This document shows, piece by piece, positions 11,101 through 24,564 of a DNA stretch of 64,000 nucleotides. Source of the DNA: Hyaloscypha bicolor E (lineage: Eukaryota; Ascomycota; Leotiomycetes; Helotiales; Hyaloscyphaceae); the NCBI RefSeq assembly GCF_002865645.1, contig NW_020194562.1, forward strand, positions 558,001-622,000. The letters are read 5' to 3'. Below the pieces are notes generated by a model that was not told where the DNA came from, ran no database searches, and worked only from the letters and a program-made list of their open reading frames with translations. The translations under genes and the position numbers were made by a program. How positions within the stretch are numbered: position 1 is the first letter of the stretch; each line of letters begins with the position of its first letter.

Positions 11101-12639
11101 AGAAGAGAACCTAGCCTGTGGCTAATTATATAAAACTTACTAAAAGTAGTAAAATTAAGAAAAATAATATTAATTAGCTAGTAAGAAGTCTAGAAAAACT
11201 ATTTATTATTATTATAACTTAAAAGAACCTATAGAGATAACTTAATATAGTTACTATTATAATTCGGGAGGATATTTATAGCCTACTTATATAATTTAGC
11301 TAATTATAGCAAGTATAATAGTATTAATAGCTTAGTAGGTATAATTCGGGTTTTCGAGAAGAATATACTAGAAGTTATAGCAAAGAACGTAAAGAATGCT
11401 ATAGTAGCTATAGTAATTAAGCTAGAATAGGCAAAAAGTCTAAATAATTATATTCTAGAGGAAATTAGTCTTAAGTATAATTAGAAAATACTATTTAAAT
11501 TAATGCAGTCTATAATATAAACCTAGAACCGAAAGAACGAATTTGCTATAGGTACTATAGTAGGAATAAGAATAATAATATTAATCCAGAATATATTTAT
11601 ATCTTTTAGTTCTATTACCTACTAATAGAAGAACTTATAAATTATAGATATATTTACTAATTTAATAGAAAATAGTATAAAGGGCTATTTAAGCCTAAAT
11701 AAGAAAGTATTTCCTTTTTCCTTACTAATAAGTACTAGTAGTTTAACTAAATTATTTCCTAAGTCCGAGAAGAAAAATTTAATTATAACTTAAATACTCG
11801 GCCTAAAAATGTCTAGAGATTAATAGGGAATACCTAGTTTATTAGGCAAGAGAGAGAAAAGGAAACTAGCTAACCGGGAATTATATATAGAAGTAAGCAA
11901 GTTATATTTAGGGAATCTAAATAGCCGCTTTGCCTTAGAGGAAATTGTATTAGAATTACTAATATTTTGGGTTCTGAAATTAATAAATAGTATTAAGATT
12001 TGGCTATAAATAGCGTTTTTATTAATATTATAACGGGTTCTTTATTAAAAAGAAAGAGAAAAGAGGTAGAAATAGCTAAAAAAGTTTTCCGAAAATGAGC
12101 TAAAGTAAAAGAGAAGCTATCCTATATAAAAGGCCAGAAGAATACTACTTTAAGAAATAATAAATAAGGAAATAGTCTAGCTAAGAATATGGATATTAAT
12201 GGTTCCGGAAATAAATAAGACAAATTAGGAACCTAGTATATACTTAATTATAATAAGTATAGAACTCCCGAAGTTAATAATATTTTAATAAGATTACTAA
12301 AGAAAGTAACTATCCCACTTCCGAGGACTTAGAAAGAAATAAGAATACTTATTAATGCTTTAAAAATACCAGATCTAGCTATTATGCTTTAGAACTAATA
12401 AATCAAGAATAATACTTCCTATTTTATTATCTTATAAATAGGAAATACTATTATATTAAGTATAATTAGATATACTAGAAGATCTATAAAACTAGCGGCT
12501 ATGGCTTATATAATAGATAGAATATTTAAGGGACTAGAAATACTAGCTCAGGTACCTAATACTAATAGAATTATTTGATTTAAAGGTAATAGTATTAATA
12601 TTCGGATATTACTGGCTTATAAATATATCGTATAATCTT

Positions 12640-15600
12640 TACGCCTCTAATTTGTATTTCAAGAACCTTAAAGGAATATTAAATATAAAGAAATAATTAA
12701 TACTAGAGCTAAAGTTAATATTCTTCCTAAAAAGATCTCTAGAAGTATTAATAAAGTAATATATAATACTATAGATTATTAAATATTTACTACTACTAGG
12801 GCAGAATTTGGATTTATAGGAATAATAAAGCTTAGAGCTAAGGTTATAAATAGAATAGGATATAAAGATATGTTTTTCCTAGTTAAAGAAACTTTAAAGA
12901 TCCTACTTAGTTAACTATTCTTAGTAAAAATAAAGATAAATATTATATATAGAAATAATAGTTCGTGAAATAGAAGGTTTACTAACCCTAAAAATAACTA
13001 GAATACCTATACTATTATAATTATTTTATTTTTAAAGAATACCGGGAAGCAGAAGAAAGTAATAGTTTAAAAGTATTAAGCTTCTAGAATTAAGGAATTA
13101 AGTAATACGAAGCAGGAAACTAAAGATAAAAAGAAAAAATAAAGCCTAGTATTATAACTAGTAATAATATTAGAGAGAATAGAAAAACGCTAGGATTTCC
13201 TATAAATTCTTTTATTTTGGGTTCAGGAATTCAGGAAATTAATAATATTTTTAGAGAAACTAAAGCAGAAAAGGCTCTAATTAGAGTATTATTAAGAATT
13301 ATTCCGGATTTAATAGAAAAGGAAGTAAAAAAAGTATTAAGCGAAGATATTTCTAAAAAAAAGATAAAGTAGTATCTCCTAATAATAAAGAAATATATTC
13401 CCGAAGCTAAGAAATATTAAACCTAAGACTAGAAAGAATTCTAGAATATATAGGAGCTTAAGAAAGGCACGTTAAAATACTAGATAAAAAGGCGCTTTCT
13501 ATACTTAATTAGGAAGAAGCTAAATAAGAAAGTTATAAATTCCGGAGATTAGACAAAAAGAATACTAGAGAAAATAGCTATAGCTCTTAAAGAAAAAGAT
13601 AATAACTATAGTCTATTCCTAGTTACGGGAGTATATAAAATAAAGAATAAGAAAGTTTAACTAGTAAATACTAATAATAGAACTAGAAAAGGCCCTAGTA
13701 AATGTCCGGACTAATTTAAGAGATCCAAAGCTAGAGAATACCTATAAGAGTATATTAGAAAGTATAAGAACTATCTTTTACTAAAAATATTAGCTATTTT
13801 AAGAGATTTATAACTTACTTTAGAATATCTTAAATAATTAGATATTAGTAACTGGCTCTAGAAAGAGAAACTAGCTATATTCCGAGAATTAATAATTAAT
13901 TAAGAAAATACTATTATATTTAATTAGAAAGAAGTAAGAAAAGTTTATAAAAATATTAGCTCCCCTATTCTAATTAAAACTATTAAATATAAAGCCTGGT
14001 AAGAGAAGAACTTTCTGTATCCCAAAGCTCTAGTACTAGTAGTAATAAAAATATTATTAGAATGCCTAGATTATAGAGTTCTTAAAAAATATAATAGACC
14101 TTACTAAAATTTATAGTTCTTAGTTATAAAGAAAATTACTAGGACTTATAAACTAATTAATACCGCTATAAAAATGAATTTAGTAACCCTATAGGATACT
14201 AACCTATTCCCGTCTATTAATGAGATCTCGGAGAAATTTATTAGATATACTTATATTTCTCTAATTAATTTCTTTTCTAAATATAATTAACTTATACTAG
14301 ATATTTATAATACCTCTAAGGCTATTAAGAATAATTATATTATCTTAGGGAACTACTAATTCCGTTATATAGTTCATATGGGTTATTATAACTATTCTAG
14401 AGAATCTATTTCCCAAAATCGCTATATTATTTATTAATAATATTAGAGTCAAGGGACCTTATATAGATTATAATAGGTAGCTTATTTTATCTAGAATTTG
14501 GTGTTTTATATTCAAATATCTTTAAAACCTGGATATAATCTTAGATAGAGTCAAATAAGCCAGAGCTAGTATTAGAGAAAAATTATAGTTCTATTATAAT
14601 AGTATAGTTATTATTAGCTTTATTTATAAAATACTTGAAAGAAGCCTTTTGAGTTCAGGAATTACTAAGATCTTAAGATAGAAATATTATAATAGTATAA
14701 TTAAAAATAAGGCATTTATTAGAATTATTATTTATTACTATATTTAGATTAAAGGCTTTATAATTATTACTAAACCCATTTACTATTTAATAAGGAAAGG
14801 TATAACGTGAAACTAGGATAATAAATAAAAGCAAGCTATACGAATTCTTTAGGAAAAGCTTATTATTACTCTAATACTCTATAAGTTATATTATAATTTA
14901 TTAGAAGGCTAGGAAATAATTATATTAGTAGTAAATACTAGCCTAAATAAATAGGGCGGAATTCTTAATTAATATAATAATAAAGAGAAAAAGAGAGTTA
15001 TATAATACGAGTTTAGAATCTGAAATAATACTAAATAGAGATATAATATTACTAAGAGAAAATACCGAGAGCTAGTAAAGTATTTATAAAAAGTATAATT
15101 CTAGCTATATAGAGTTTATTTTATTCTTAAACTAGATACTAATATACTCGTTATATAGCTAAGTAAAGCGGCTATAGATTTTCCTGGGGCTCTAGTTACT
15201 TACTAGCTAGTATAGATTTAACTATTTGATTTTAAAATCAAGTATATTAAAGAAACCAAGTATATTACTACTAATAAATTATTAAGATACTTATAGTAAG
15301 AAGGTAATACTAAAGATAACGAGAATATTAATAAATAGTTAGTAATAAAGCTTAATACTATTAGAATAGTACTTATTAGACAGAAAATTTAGATAAAGAA
15401 AGTAGTTCCGGTTTAGTTATATAATATTATTTTAAGGAATTAGACTCCTAAGACCTTTATTAAATATTTAGATAATAGTATTTAGTTACTAGAGATTAAT
15501 AATTAAAGCCTTACTATATCTAGAAGCGAATTAGTAATATTAAAAAATAATAAAATCCGGAAGTTATATAATAAAGGCTATAGCCTTTTATATATAACCT

Positions 15601-17190
15601 CTAGTAAAATAGTAAATAATAATACTAACTTATATACTTTACTTAATAACTCAATTATTTTACTAGATTTCTTAAATAATAGCTATTCCAAATAATACTA
15701 GAATATTATATAATACCTTATAATATTCTTTAGACTAGAAGAAATATCTAGAGCCAAGTTTCAAAAGTTAAGTAAAGAAGCTTTAAATTATAGTATAAGA
15801 GACTAATTATTCTAGAGAGTTATATCCAAAGTATACCTGCCTTAACTTATTATTAATAATTAAAAGCAAAGGGAAATTATTATTAAAGAACTATATAATA
15901 AGATTAGATATACCAGAAAAAAAAGCACTTTTTACTTAGTAACTAGCTACTATTACTAGGAAAGTTACTATAATTATATATAGAAATATATTAATACTTA
16001 TAAAATCTATTAGTATAAGAGTAAAAAAAGATAAGAAGAAGCTCTATATTTAATAAAAGCTATATTTCTTTTTTATTATATTAGGATTAATATAATTAAA
16101 CTACTAGATTATAAAGGATATAACTTATTAGTTATTACTAGAGACAATTTCTCAGGATAAGTTAAAGCTAGACCTTTAAAAAACCTAATTAGTAAGAAGA
16201 TTACTAAGTTTATTTGGGAAGAAATTATTTATAGGTATAATTTATTTAGATAGCTTAAAATAAATAGCAGATCGAAATTTAAAGAAATAATAATTCAGGA
16301 ACTTAATAAGCTAGAAATTAATAGAATTATTATTTTGGCCTATAATTTCAAAGGAAATAGTATAATTAAAAAAAGGTATTAACTAATTATTTAAGTACTT
16401 ATTATACTTATAATAGGTAAAAAGAAGCCTTAAATAGATTTATTACTATATATTCTATTTACTAACTAAGTTATTATATATAAACCGACTAGATTTATCT
16501 CCTTTTATATAGTCTATAGTAGGGAAGCTATATTATTTATAGAAATATGCTTTCTAATCTAGAAAATACTTAGGTAAGATAAAGTTTATAATAGAGAAAC
16601 GCTTCTAGAAATATATATAAAGCAAATATAAATAAGAGATAAAGATATTAAAAAAGCTAGAATAAAAAAGAATAGATAATACCAAGAAAGAAAAGAGTAA
16701 TTTAATACTACTTACTAGATTTATATAAAGCCTATTTCTAAAAAGGATCTAGTTCTCGTATATAATATTAAATTAATAGATTAAGATAAGTTAAGAAATA
16801 TAAAGTTACTATATTACTAGCTTGGCCTATATAAAGTAAAGTATATAGATTAACTAAAAGAATACTATATACTAGAAAAGCTTAATAATATTATATTCTA
16901 AAGAATATATACCGGAAATTAACTCAAGTAGTTTATTAAAAGAAATAGATTCTAGTATTTCCCTAAAGACGAAGTTAATAACGAGTATATACCTATAAAT
17001 AAGTGTTTTAAGACAGATATAAAACTAGAAAAGGAAGTAGTTATAAAGTACTATAAGTAAAATAGTATTTAGGAAATTAAGAAAGCTACTAGTATTATTA
17101 TATATATTCCAGAATTATTAGAATTAGAGAAAATAAAGTATATTTCTTTTATAAAGAACTAGGAGGAAGTATCTAATAATAAAGACTTTT
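12640..17190 (+). pseudogene. A1 pol: protease, RT, RNase H, integrase, RIPed
   Basis: Domains in order. Aspartic protease at about 12690-12960 (TRAKVNILPKKI, a RIPed form of the DTGA-type active site). RT at about 13990-14800 (WFLVIKKITRTYRLIN). RNase H end at about 15110-15260 (KAAIDFPGALVTY.L), resembling the ATDLPGALVTRWLAW segment of fungal Gypsy pol. Integrase at about 15840-16700 (LLVITRDNFSG, then NRIIILAYN). These enzymes copy the RNA to DNA and insert it. Stops are almost all TAA/TAG. Relative to A2 there is a 23-bp deletion in RT near 14307, between short direct repeats, which adds a frameshift. Confidence 0.85.
15563..15598 (+). repeat. 36-bp palindrome inside A1 pol
   Basis: Outer arms GTTATATA...TATATAAC around the core AAAGGCTATAGCCTTT. 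The same motif occurs in every A LTR and inside B elements. Here it lies within pol coding sequence, just after the RNase H region. Confidence 0.8.
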
Positions 17191-17262
17191 CTTAACCTAA
17201 AGTAAAGCTTATTACTTTTAATTCTTTATATATCTTTTATTTCTTCTTCCTAACTATTATTT

Positions 17263-18410
17263 ATGGCCTCTAGAGAATATTATTATTAGACTATTATTCT
17301 GGAAATTAGATAAGCTTTACTATTATTTATTTCTTATTATTAAATAATATTCTTAATATAAAATTTTATTACTAGATCTTAGGAATTAAATATAAAGAAT
17401 TCTTTTTAATATAAAAAATAAATAGAAGGTTAAGAGGTTACCTTATAAATTCTTGATTCCGAACTATAATAATAAATAATAATTATATTTAGAATTAGGG
17501 CAAAAGAAAAAGAAAAAAAGAAATATAGCCTTTTATATATGTCTTACTAAGATAGAAATCTTTTAAAAGCTTTATTTGCCTTTTTAACTAGCTACTCTTA
17601 TAGCTTATACCAGTCTAAAGCTTAATTATAATATTTATAAATCTTGATTTTAACTTAAACTATTATTATAAGTTTCCTTATAATATCTAAATAAACTTCC
17701 TAATTAGAAATTATATATAAATAGAATAAATAAACTAGAAGCCCTATAAAAGGAAAGAGAAACCTTATTAAACTTAATAGACATTTCCGAAAAAGCTTAA
17801 TAATATATAATTCTGGGAATTTCTTAGATATTAGATAAACCAAATCTGTCTATTTAAAGCCTATTTTATACTAGAAAATCCACTTCTTTTTTAATATAAT
17901 TATAGCTATATTTAAGGCACATACCGTAACTACTTTAAAAGCATATACTAAGGCTTAGTTAGTATATCGTGTATTTCTATTTCTATAAAGAACTTTTCCG
18001 GTATAGAATCTATTCTCTAACTATAATACCGTTTTATTACTAGAAACTAATTACTTCTTTAAAAAGCTAGTATAATTTACTAATTCTTGCTATTAATCTA
18101 TTTCTTGCTATTAAATATTATCTAAATAATTCCTATATTCTTAATACTAATTCAGAATACCTAATTTCTTTATATTTTATATTAATTTTAATATTAACTA
18201 TTTCAAACTTAATAATAATACTATAAACCTTATTTATACTATATTTATAACCTCTAAAGTATTTAATATTATTTTCGTAAATATAAATATTATTTTAAAG
18301 TTCTAACTAACTAAATAGTTTTTATATTATATAAAGCCGACTTTAATAAATACTAAATAAATATAATTAATTTTTAGAAAAGATATAAATTAGTTTCGGA
18401 AAAAGTAATA
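17263..18410 (+). pseudogene. A1 post-integrase region, possible decayed ORF
   Basis: After integrase, an ATG at 17263 opens MASREYYY with RIP-type stops following, and coding-like sequence continues to about 18410. The best frame changes near 17700, so an indel, an intron or two separate frames are all possible. The corresponding A2 sequence (about 40620-41800) is conserved but more mutated. No domain recognised. About 18410-19080 holds nothing I can interpret. Confidence 0.35.
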
Positions 18411-19084
18411 TTTTATTCTAAGTTATTTCTTAATCCTATTATTCTAATTTTCTTTCTATTAATACTTACTTTATATTTTCCTAATATTTTTAGTATATTT
18501 ATTTACCTTATTATTTATATATTCCCTATATTATTTTCCTTCTTTTATACTATTTCTTATATTAATAGGGACGTCTTTAAATAAATAAGGAATTAGAATA
18601 TATCTATATTATGAAATTTTCATTATTTCCTTCTATATTTTAATACTTTAGATATTATTACTATATCTATATTTATATTATATTACCTTTTTATTTTCCT
18701 ATTATTATTATTTAGTTTAATTTGCCTTAATTATTTCCTTAATTATATTTCTTTAGATATATATATTTGTATTCTTTTCCGTAATAGAAGCCTAACTTTA
18801 TATTTTACTTTTTATAATTATTTCTAATTCATAATTATATTACCTTAAATATATCTAATTATTATACCTACTTTCCCTATTATATATACTACTATTTTAG
18901 CTTTGTTTTCTTACTAGGAAAAAAGAAAAACTCAAATATATATAATGCCTTTATATAATCCAAGCCTATTCTAATTCACTCTTTATTTTGGAATATATTT
19001 AAAAGAAATTCTTATAATCTCGAGAACCTTTAACTTTATAACTAATAACTATTATATTAATAATATTTTTATAATATTTTTAAG

Positions 19085-21826
19085 AATGATAAAATAGCCA
19101 AAAAATAGATTTCTTAAGTTAGCAAAATATAGTAGCTAGTTCTTATAAGCCATAGTATTATTAAAAGCCTATAAATTAATAATATTAAAGTTTAGAATAT
19201 TAAAGGAGCTTAGGCAATTATAAAAGGCCTACTAATACCAGAAAAAATAGCTATAATTACCGAATTTAATATAAATATCCTAGATAAGCTAAATAGTATA
19301 TATAATAAGCTCTTAAAGTAGAAAACCTTTATTAGAAATAGAACTAGACTAGGATTAACTAAAAAGAAGCTAAAGAATTACTAAGCTAATAATAGGGAAT
19401 TCGAGAATATTATTAAAGGCATTTCTAAAGGCAAATAAGAGAAACTTAATAAGATTAAGACTATAGTAAATAGTTTAGAAACTAAGGATCAGAATGAAAT
19501 TATACTATATAGTAAAGCCTTTGGCTAATATATTAATAATATCTGTAATAATCTTAGTAAGAATATTTATAAGAAGTTATATTCTCTTTTTAAGATAAAA
19601 GCTTTAGTATATAAAGCTATTTAGTTAATTAATAAAGCTACTTTAGAGTATATTAAGAATAAGAAGTATTAGAATACTAGTATATTTACTAAATTAGATA
19701 TTACTAAGGCACTCAAGTATATAGAAGCTATTTCAGAATCTGGAAAATTAGAGTTTAAGCTATTATTAGCTAATAATTTTAAGGCTAAATAGTATATCTT
19801 TAATGCTTCCGGAATTCTAATTAAGGGAGCTTATAGTAATAAGCCTTTTCCTATTTTTCGAGATAAGCCTAGAGAATAGGCCCTTATTATAATTTTAGCT
19901 TTAACTTAACCGGATCTAGCTAAGAAAAATAGAGCTAATTTAATAGAATCTAGTAAAAAAGCTACTAGTAAAGCTAGTAGAACTAGTATAACTAGATAAG
20001 AAGAACCTAGTAAGAATAGAGAATAAGCTAAGCCTAAGACTTCTAATAAATAGCAGAGATCCGAGTACTAGACTAAATATAAGATTAGTAAAATAAAGAA
20101 AAGCAAAAAGAAACCTTTTACTTTAAAGAGAAAGATATTATCTAGAAAGATTTCCTTAACTATATCCAGAACTAAGAAATAGAAAACCAGGGATATTGAG
20201 TTCAGAGAACTTAATAGTAGTATTAAATATACCTATAAAATACTAGCTAAATAGAAATTAATACTTGTTTAGTAAAATAAATATATTTTTAAAGAAGTAT
20301 ATAGTAGTATTTTGGGACTTATTTATAAGCGAGAATACTATAGAATTAATAATAAATTCCTTAAAGTTCCCTATATAGGATATATTTAGTAATTTACTAA
20401 TACTTTCTCTATTAATATGCGAGATATTAAGGATACTCTAAAGCTAGTTACTAAGATTTATAAAATTACTAAAGGTAAGAAGTATGTTTCTGTTACTTGA
20501 ATAGATAAGGAAATACGGGATTTCTTTTTTAAAATCTAGGTAATTAAGGAATATAGATATAAGTACTATATTTCTGATTAATTCCGCCCAAATTTATAGT
20601 TCTAATTTAATACTATAGTTCCTATTCCTGAGTCTAGTACTACTAATCTGGATATAAATAGCCATATTTATAAGAAGAATTACCTAAAGTAAATTAAGAA
20701 GCTTGGTATTTAAGAACTCTTAATAGTAGAAATAGAGATATTATAGTTCTATTTCCGAAAAGATAATATATTAATATATAGAGATCTAGGTAATAGCTAT
20801 TTTATCTTAGCCTCTTAACTTTTAATAGTAGATTTATTAATATGGCTCGAATTTCACGAGATATTAAATAAGTATTCTATTTACCTAATTACTTACTTTT
20901 AGCTAGCCTAATACTTTGCTCCTAGAAATATTAATTATAATTAGTATAAAGGCAATACTAAGAATCTGGCTACTACTAAAGCTTTAAGTAATAAATTCTA
21001 CCTTAATAAAAAGTATCGGAATATTAGCTATATTTTCCTTATAGACCGTAAGAAGGCTATTACCTTTAGTAAGAAGTTTTTTAAAGATATTAACTACTTT
21101 TCTATTTCTAATAAATTTGAGCCAGAAATAGCTAAGAAATTAGGCAAGTATTTACTAAAAATAGTAGGAGAAAAGACTTTAAATATGGTCTACTTAACTA
21201 GATAAATAAATACCTTTAGCTAGGTAATTTACAAGTCTGGAATTATAAGAAAGTATTAATTCTCGGATAATATATAAGTTAAAAAATAGCTTAATAATAA
21301 TTTACTATTTAATAGGCCTTTTACTATAGTTCTAATAAGTCTAGTTACTATTAAGAATAGAATATATAAAAATGAAGTCTTCTATAAGATTATTAAAGCC
21401 TCTTATCTAGAGCTTTCTCTTCCTACTAAAGGTTAATTTAAGAATATAGTAAATAATACGAAATTCGAAGAAGCCATTTATTTAAAATATATTAGTATGA
21501 TTTATAATATGATTTACTATAATAAGCCTCCTTATTACCTTATAGTAAAGACGGAAATTGAGTAATAATTAAAGGCAAATACTAATTAATATAGAGAACT
21601 ATATTGGATTTGATATAAGAATATGGCTAAGCGAGTTCGGATTATCTTTAAGTAAGTTCGGAAGTATGAAATAAGACTATTTAAGGGTAATAAGTCTTAT
21701 TTTAGGTATATAAAGGAGAAATTAAATTAACTAATAGAAGAGGATCCTGAATATTTCGTTATTTTGGACTCTGAGTAGGAATTTTCTATTATTTTTAGTA
21801 TTTAGGGAATAAGCACGAATAAATAG
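19085..21826 (+). pseudogene. A1 extra ORF downstream of pol, unknown protein (about 913 codons)
   Basis: Both ends of this stretch are in the same frame, with no net indel over 913 codons. Nearly all interruptions are TAA/TAG in Gln/Trp-like positions, so a real protein existed before RIP. The start is uncertain. Features seen: an N-terminal half containing IAIITEFNINIPDKLNSIYN and NRTRLGLTKKKLKNY; a Lys/Ser/Thr-rich basic linker at about residues 290-345; and a C-terminal half with YRNISYIFLIDRKKAITFSK and KNMAKRVRIIFK. It ends at TAG 21824-21826, ten bases before the 3' LTR. The same frame is conserved in A2 (about 42390-43006 plus 56415-58540, split by B2). I do not recognise the family and see no clear signal peptide or membrane segments, so an env label is not supported. 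Confidence 0.7.
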
Positions 21827-21835
21827 AGAATCAAA

Positions 21836-22138
21836 TATAGTATGGCAGGCTATACTTATTAAGAATTATATTATTTTGGCGGTTTTGAGATTTAGGTTAT
21901 ATGGTAAAGGCTATAGCCTTTTATATATAACTTGCAGAAATCATATAAGAAAGCTGGTTTTTCTATAGACTTAGAGAATAATCCTTTATATATATTTAAT
22001 TAATTAAGCCTTTATATACTATATACTATTTATGCTTTACTATTTACGTTTTTGATTTATTATTTTACTATCTAGTTACGTTTTATACTCTAGTATACTT
22101 TATATAGGTTTTTATCTTATTATAGTTTCCCTCCTATA
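21836..22138 (+). repeat. A1 3' LTR
   Basis: About 303 bp, partner of 9037-9337. It begins TATAGTATGGCAGGC and ends CTCCTATA. The palindrome copy is at 21896-21931. The preceding bases are only weakly purine-rich. Confidence 0.9.
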
Positions 22139-24100
22139 ATAGCTGTCTTATATTTCTTATATAAAATAACTAATTTAGCTAAAACTAGAAATATTATAAT
22201 ATATATATAATATATATAAATATATAAAAGAATATTACTATTTATTTTAATATTTAAAAGCTTTAAAGTATTAAAATTAATATTATAATAAAATAGAATC
22301 TAGTAATATTAATTAAATATAACTAATAAAAGGTATTTATTAAAATCTATAAAAATTAGTATATAAAATAAACTAAATAACTAAAGCAAATATATAAATC
22401 TTATTTTAATACTTGTAATTTTTAAGAATTCTATTATAGAAATTCATATTTATAAATTAACTATATTATTTAGTCTTTTATTTCAGATATTAATAAAAGA
22501 AAAAAGGTTTTCCCGAAATATAATTTTAATATATAGAATCTATTTTAATTATATATATATTTCATAAATTAATATATCTAAAAACTTTATTTCTAATTCT
22601 AAATATATAAAATACTAATAGTATAATTTAATTCTATAAGTTCTAAGAATTATATTATTCTTTATTTACTAGTTTTATAAAGTAATTTTATAAGTAAATA
22701 TTAATTAAATTATATATATATATACTAGAATAAGATTTCAAATAGCTTTAATTAAAAAAAGTAATATAATAAGTAATATAAGAAAGCCTAATTTATATAC
22801 TACTAAAATAATTAGGAAATCTCTAGCTTTTATTACTAGAATTTAATATATTAATTCTTAGTATTTTTCCTGAAATAGAAATAGTTTTAAATATAAAAAA
22901 TAAAAGAATTTATAAAATAAGAGAAGTAAAAACATATCTCTATAATTAAAGAAAGCTTATTACTTTTATTAGCCCAAAAGAATATATAAATATAGCCTAA
23001 TTAGATATTATTATATTATTAAATAAAATATATAATTTAATATACTAATATAAACCTAAATAATAGCCCGAGAATAAATATTAATATATATATAAATATT
23101 AATACTAAACGGGAATAGCTTATTATATTTATTAATTAACTAAATATAATCCGAACTAGATATAATATATTTTCTTTTATTTAATTATATTTTTCTTATT
23201 TATTAAATAATAGTTTCGAGATTAAAAATATATAATATTATAAATAAGATATTTTTATATAGAATCTAATTAATTAGATTATAAGAAATTAATAGAAAAT
23301 AAAAAAAATAAAAAGATATTAAATAATTAATTAGTTATTTTTTCGGAAATAATTATATAAAAGCCTTTATTTATAGCTTTTAATTCGGCTATTATTAAGC
23401 TTTTCTTATAGAACTTTAAATAACTAAATATTTCTTTCTTTTCTTTTAAATATATTTATTTATTATAGAAGCCTAATTTCTTTTTATAGATATATTACTT
23501 GAAATTTATTAATATTATATTTATAATACTAAAGCTTAATAACTATCTTATTATTAATATAGCTTATTTTAAATAGTATAGTAATCTAAATATATAGATT
23601 TAGTATATCTTAAGTAATTATATATTTATAAATGCCCCAGAATTATAGTTATTAATAAATCGTTCTTTTTAAAACTATCTAGCTAAAGGTAATTTTAATA
23701 TTTTGGGCGATTTCTTTAGTTATATAATAGGCCCGTATCTAGCGAATAATATAAGCTCGCATTAGGTCTAGATTTATTCTTGGGTAAGGTATCTTAATAG
23801 ATTTATAAAGGGTTATAGTTATTTTAATAGTTTTAATAATTTTTGTAATATTATTAATAAAAGAAATATAAAATCGCGATTTCTGGAAGTAATTAAAATT
23901 AGGCGAGGCTTACTAAAAAGCACTAAATTACTATAGTAACCGAGCAATTTTTAGTATATTAATTCCCCCAAACTTTGCAAATAATAAATAGTTAATATTA
24001 AAGTATATTTATTACTAATAATAATAGCAAGTAATATATATAATTAATTCTCGATTTATAATTAAACCTTAATACTATTAGTTCCAGGGTCTAGCCCTAA
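22139..24100. other. RIPed A+T-rich DNA right of A1, unclassified
   Basis: Continues the sequence interrupted by A1 at 9036. A minus-strand reading at about 23330-23600 gives coding-like stretches (YKKSLIIAELKAINKG), but no family could be named. From about 23640 to 24100 the base composition rises gradually toward the GC-normal island. No intact gene. Confidence 0.5.
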
Positions 24101-24292
24101 TTAAACACAGTATTTCTAATGCCTAAAGTAATACTAAAAGTCAAGTGCAATATATGAAAGCCCTGTGTAAAGTGCGAATACGCTATGTTCAAAGCGCTAA
24201 TGTCGAATGCAATTAAAAATCGGGGTTTTGGCAGTACAGGGGTTAGAGGCCTCGGTAGTTGGTGCAACTAATCGCCAATTTTTGACAAACTC

Positions 24293-24341
24293 TGCTCAGG
24301 CTTGCTCAGGCTTGCTCAGGCTCTGCTCAAGCTTACTCACC
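24293..24341 (+). repeat. Short tandem repeat, 10-bp unit
   Basis: GCTCAGGCTT repeated about three times, then degenerate units GCTCAAGCTT and similar. Upstream of the transposase start; it could be subterminal transposon sequence. Confidence 0.7.
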
Positions 24342-24564
24342 CTCGACAGCTGCTCACGTCCAGAGACTAAAACGGAACGAGCGAAAGAAAAAAAAAATCC
24401 TGAGTCTAGGGGTATTATCGATTACTTTTCTCTCTCTCTAACTTCGCTTTTGGTTAGTGAGCTTGCCGCTCTTACAGTCACCACCAACTCATATTAGCCG
24501 AAACGCGTATTTAAGCGGCGCGACGCGCCGTCCCCCTTTAACCCTCCTATATAACTTAGCCAAA

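Larger units (their letters stand above)
9037..22138 (+). mobile_element. A1: large Ty3/Gypsy LTR retrotransposon (13.1 kb), RIPed
   Basis: Bounded by LTRs of about 301-303 bp (9037-9337, 21836-22138). The flanking ATAG at 9033-9036 and 22139-22142 (extendable to AATAG) is a target duplication. Order seen: 5' LTR, Gag-like region, aspartic protease, RT, RNase H, integrase, then about 4.6 kb of additional sequence with a 913-codon frame, then 3' LTR. Protease before RT and integrase after RNase H is the Ty3/Gypsy order. All frames are broken by RIP-type stops, so it is dead. Fungal Gypsy elements are usually about 5-8 kb, so the length is unusual and is not explained by a nested insertion, because A2 has the same layout. 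Confidence 0.9.

Noticed and set aside
19085..21826. Labelling the extra A ORF as a retroviral-type env gene
   Set aside because: The position fits, but no signal peptide, cleavage site or membrane segment could be seen after allowing for RIP.
2641..24100. Mitochondrial origin of the A+T-rich DNA
   Set aside because: Copies of the same elements differ by C/T and G/A, carry LTRs and target duplications, and contain Gypsy/Copia domains; no mitochondrial genes are present.
24207..24497. A 96-codon frame upstream of the transposase
   Set aside because: It covers the tandem repeat and untranslated region, shows no family feature, and is out of frame with the transposase.
24457..24564. An earlier start for the transposase at 24457
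   Set aside because: The extra 36 residues look unrelated to Tc1-type N-termini, while the ATG at 24565 has good context and begins a typical MPP... start.
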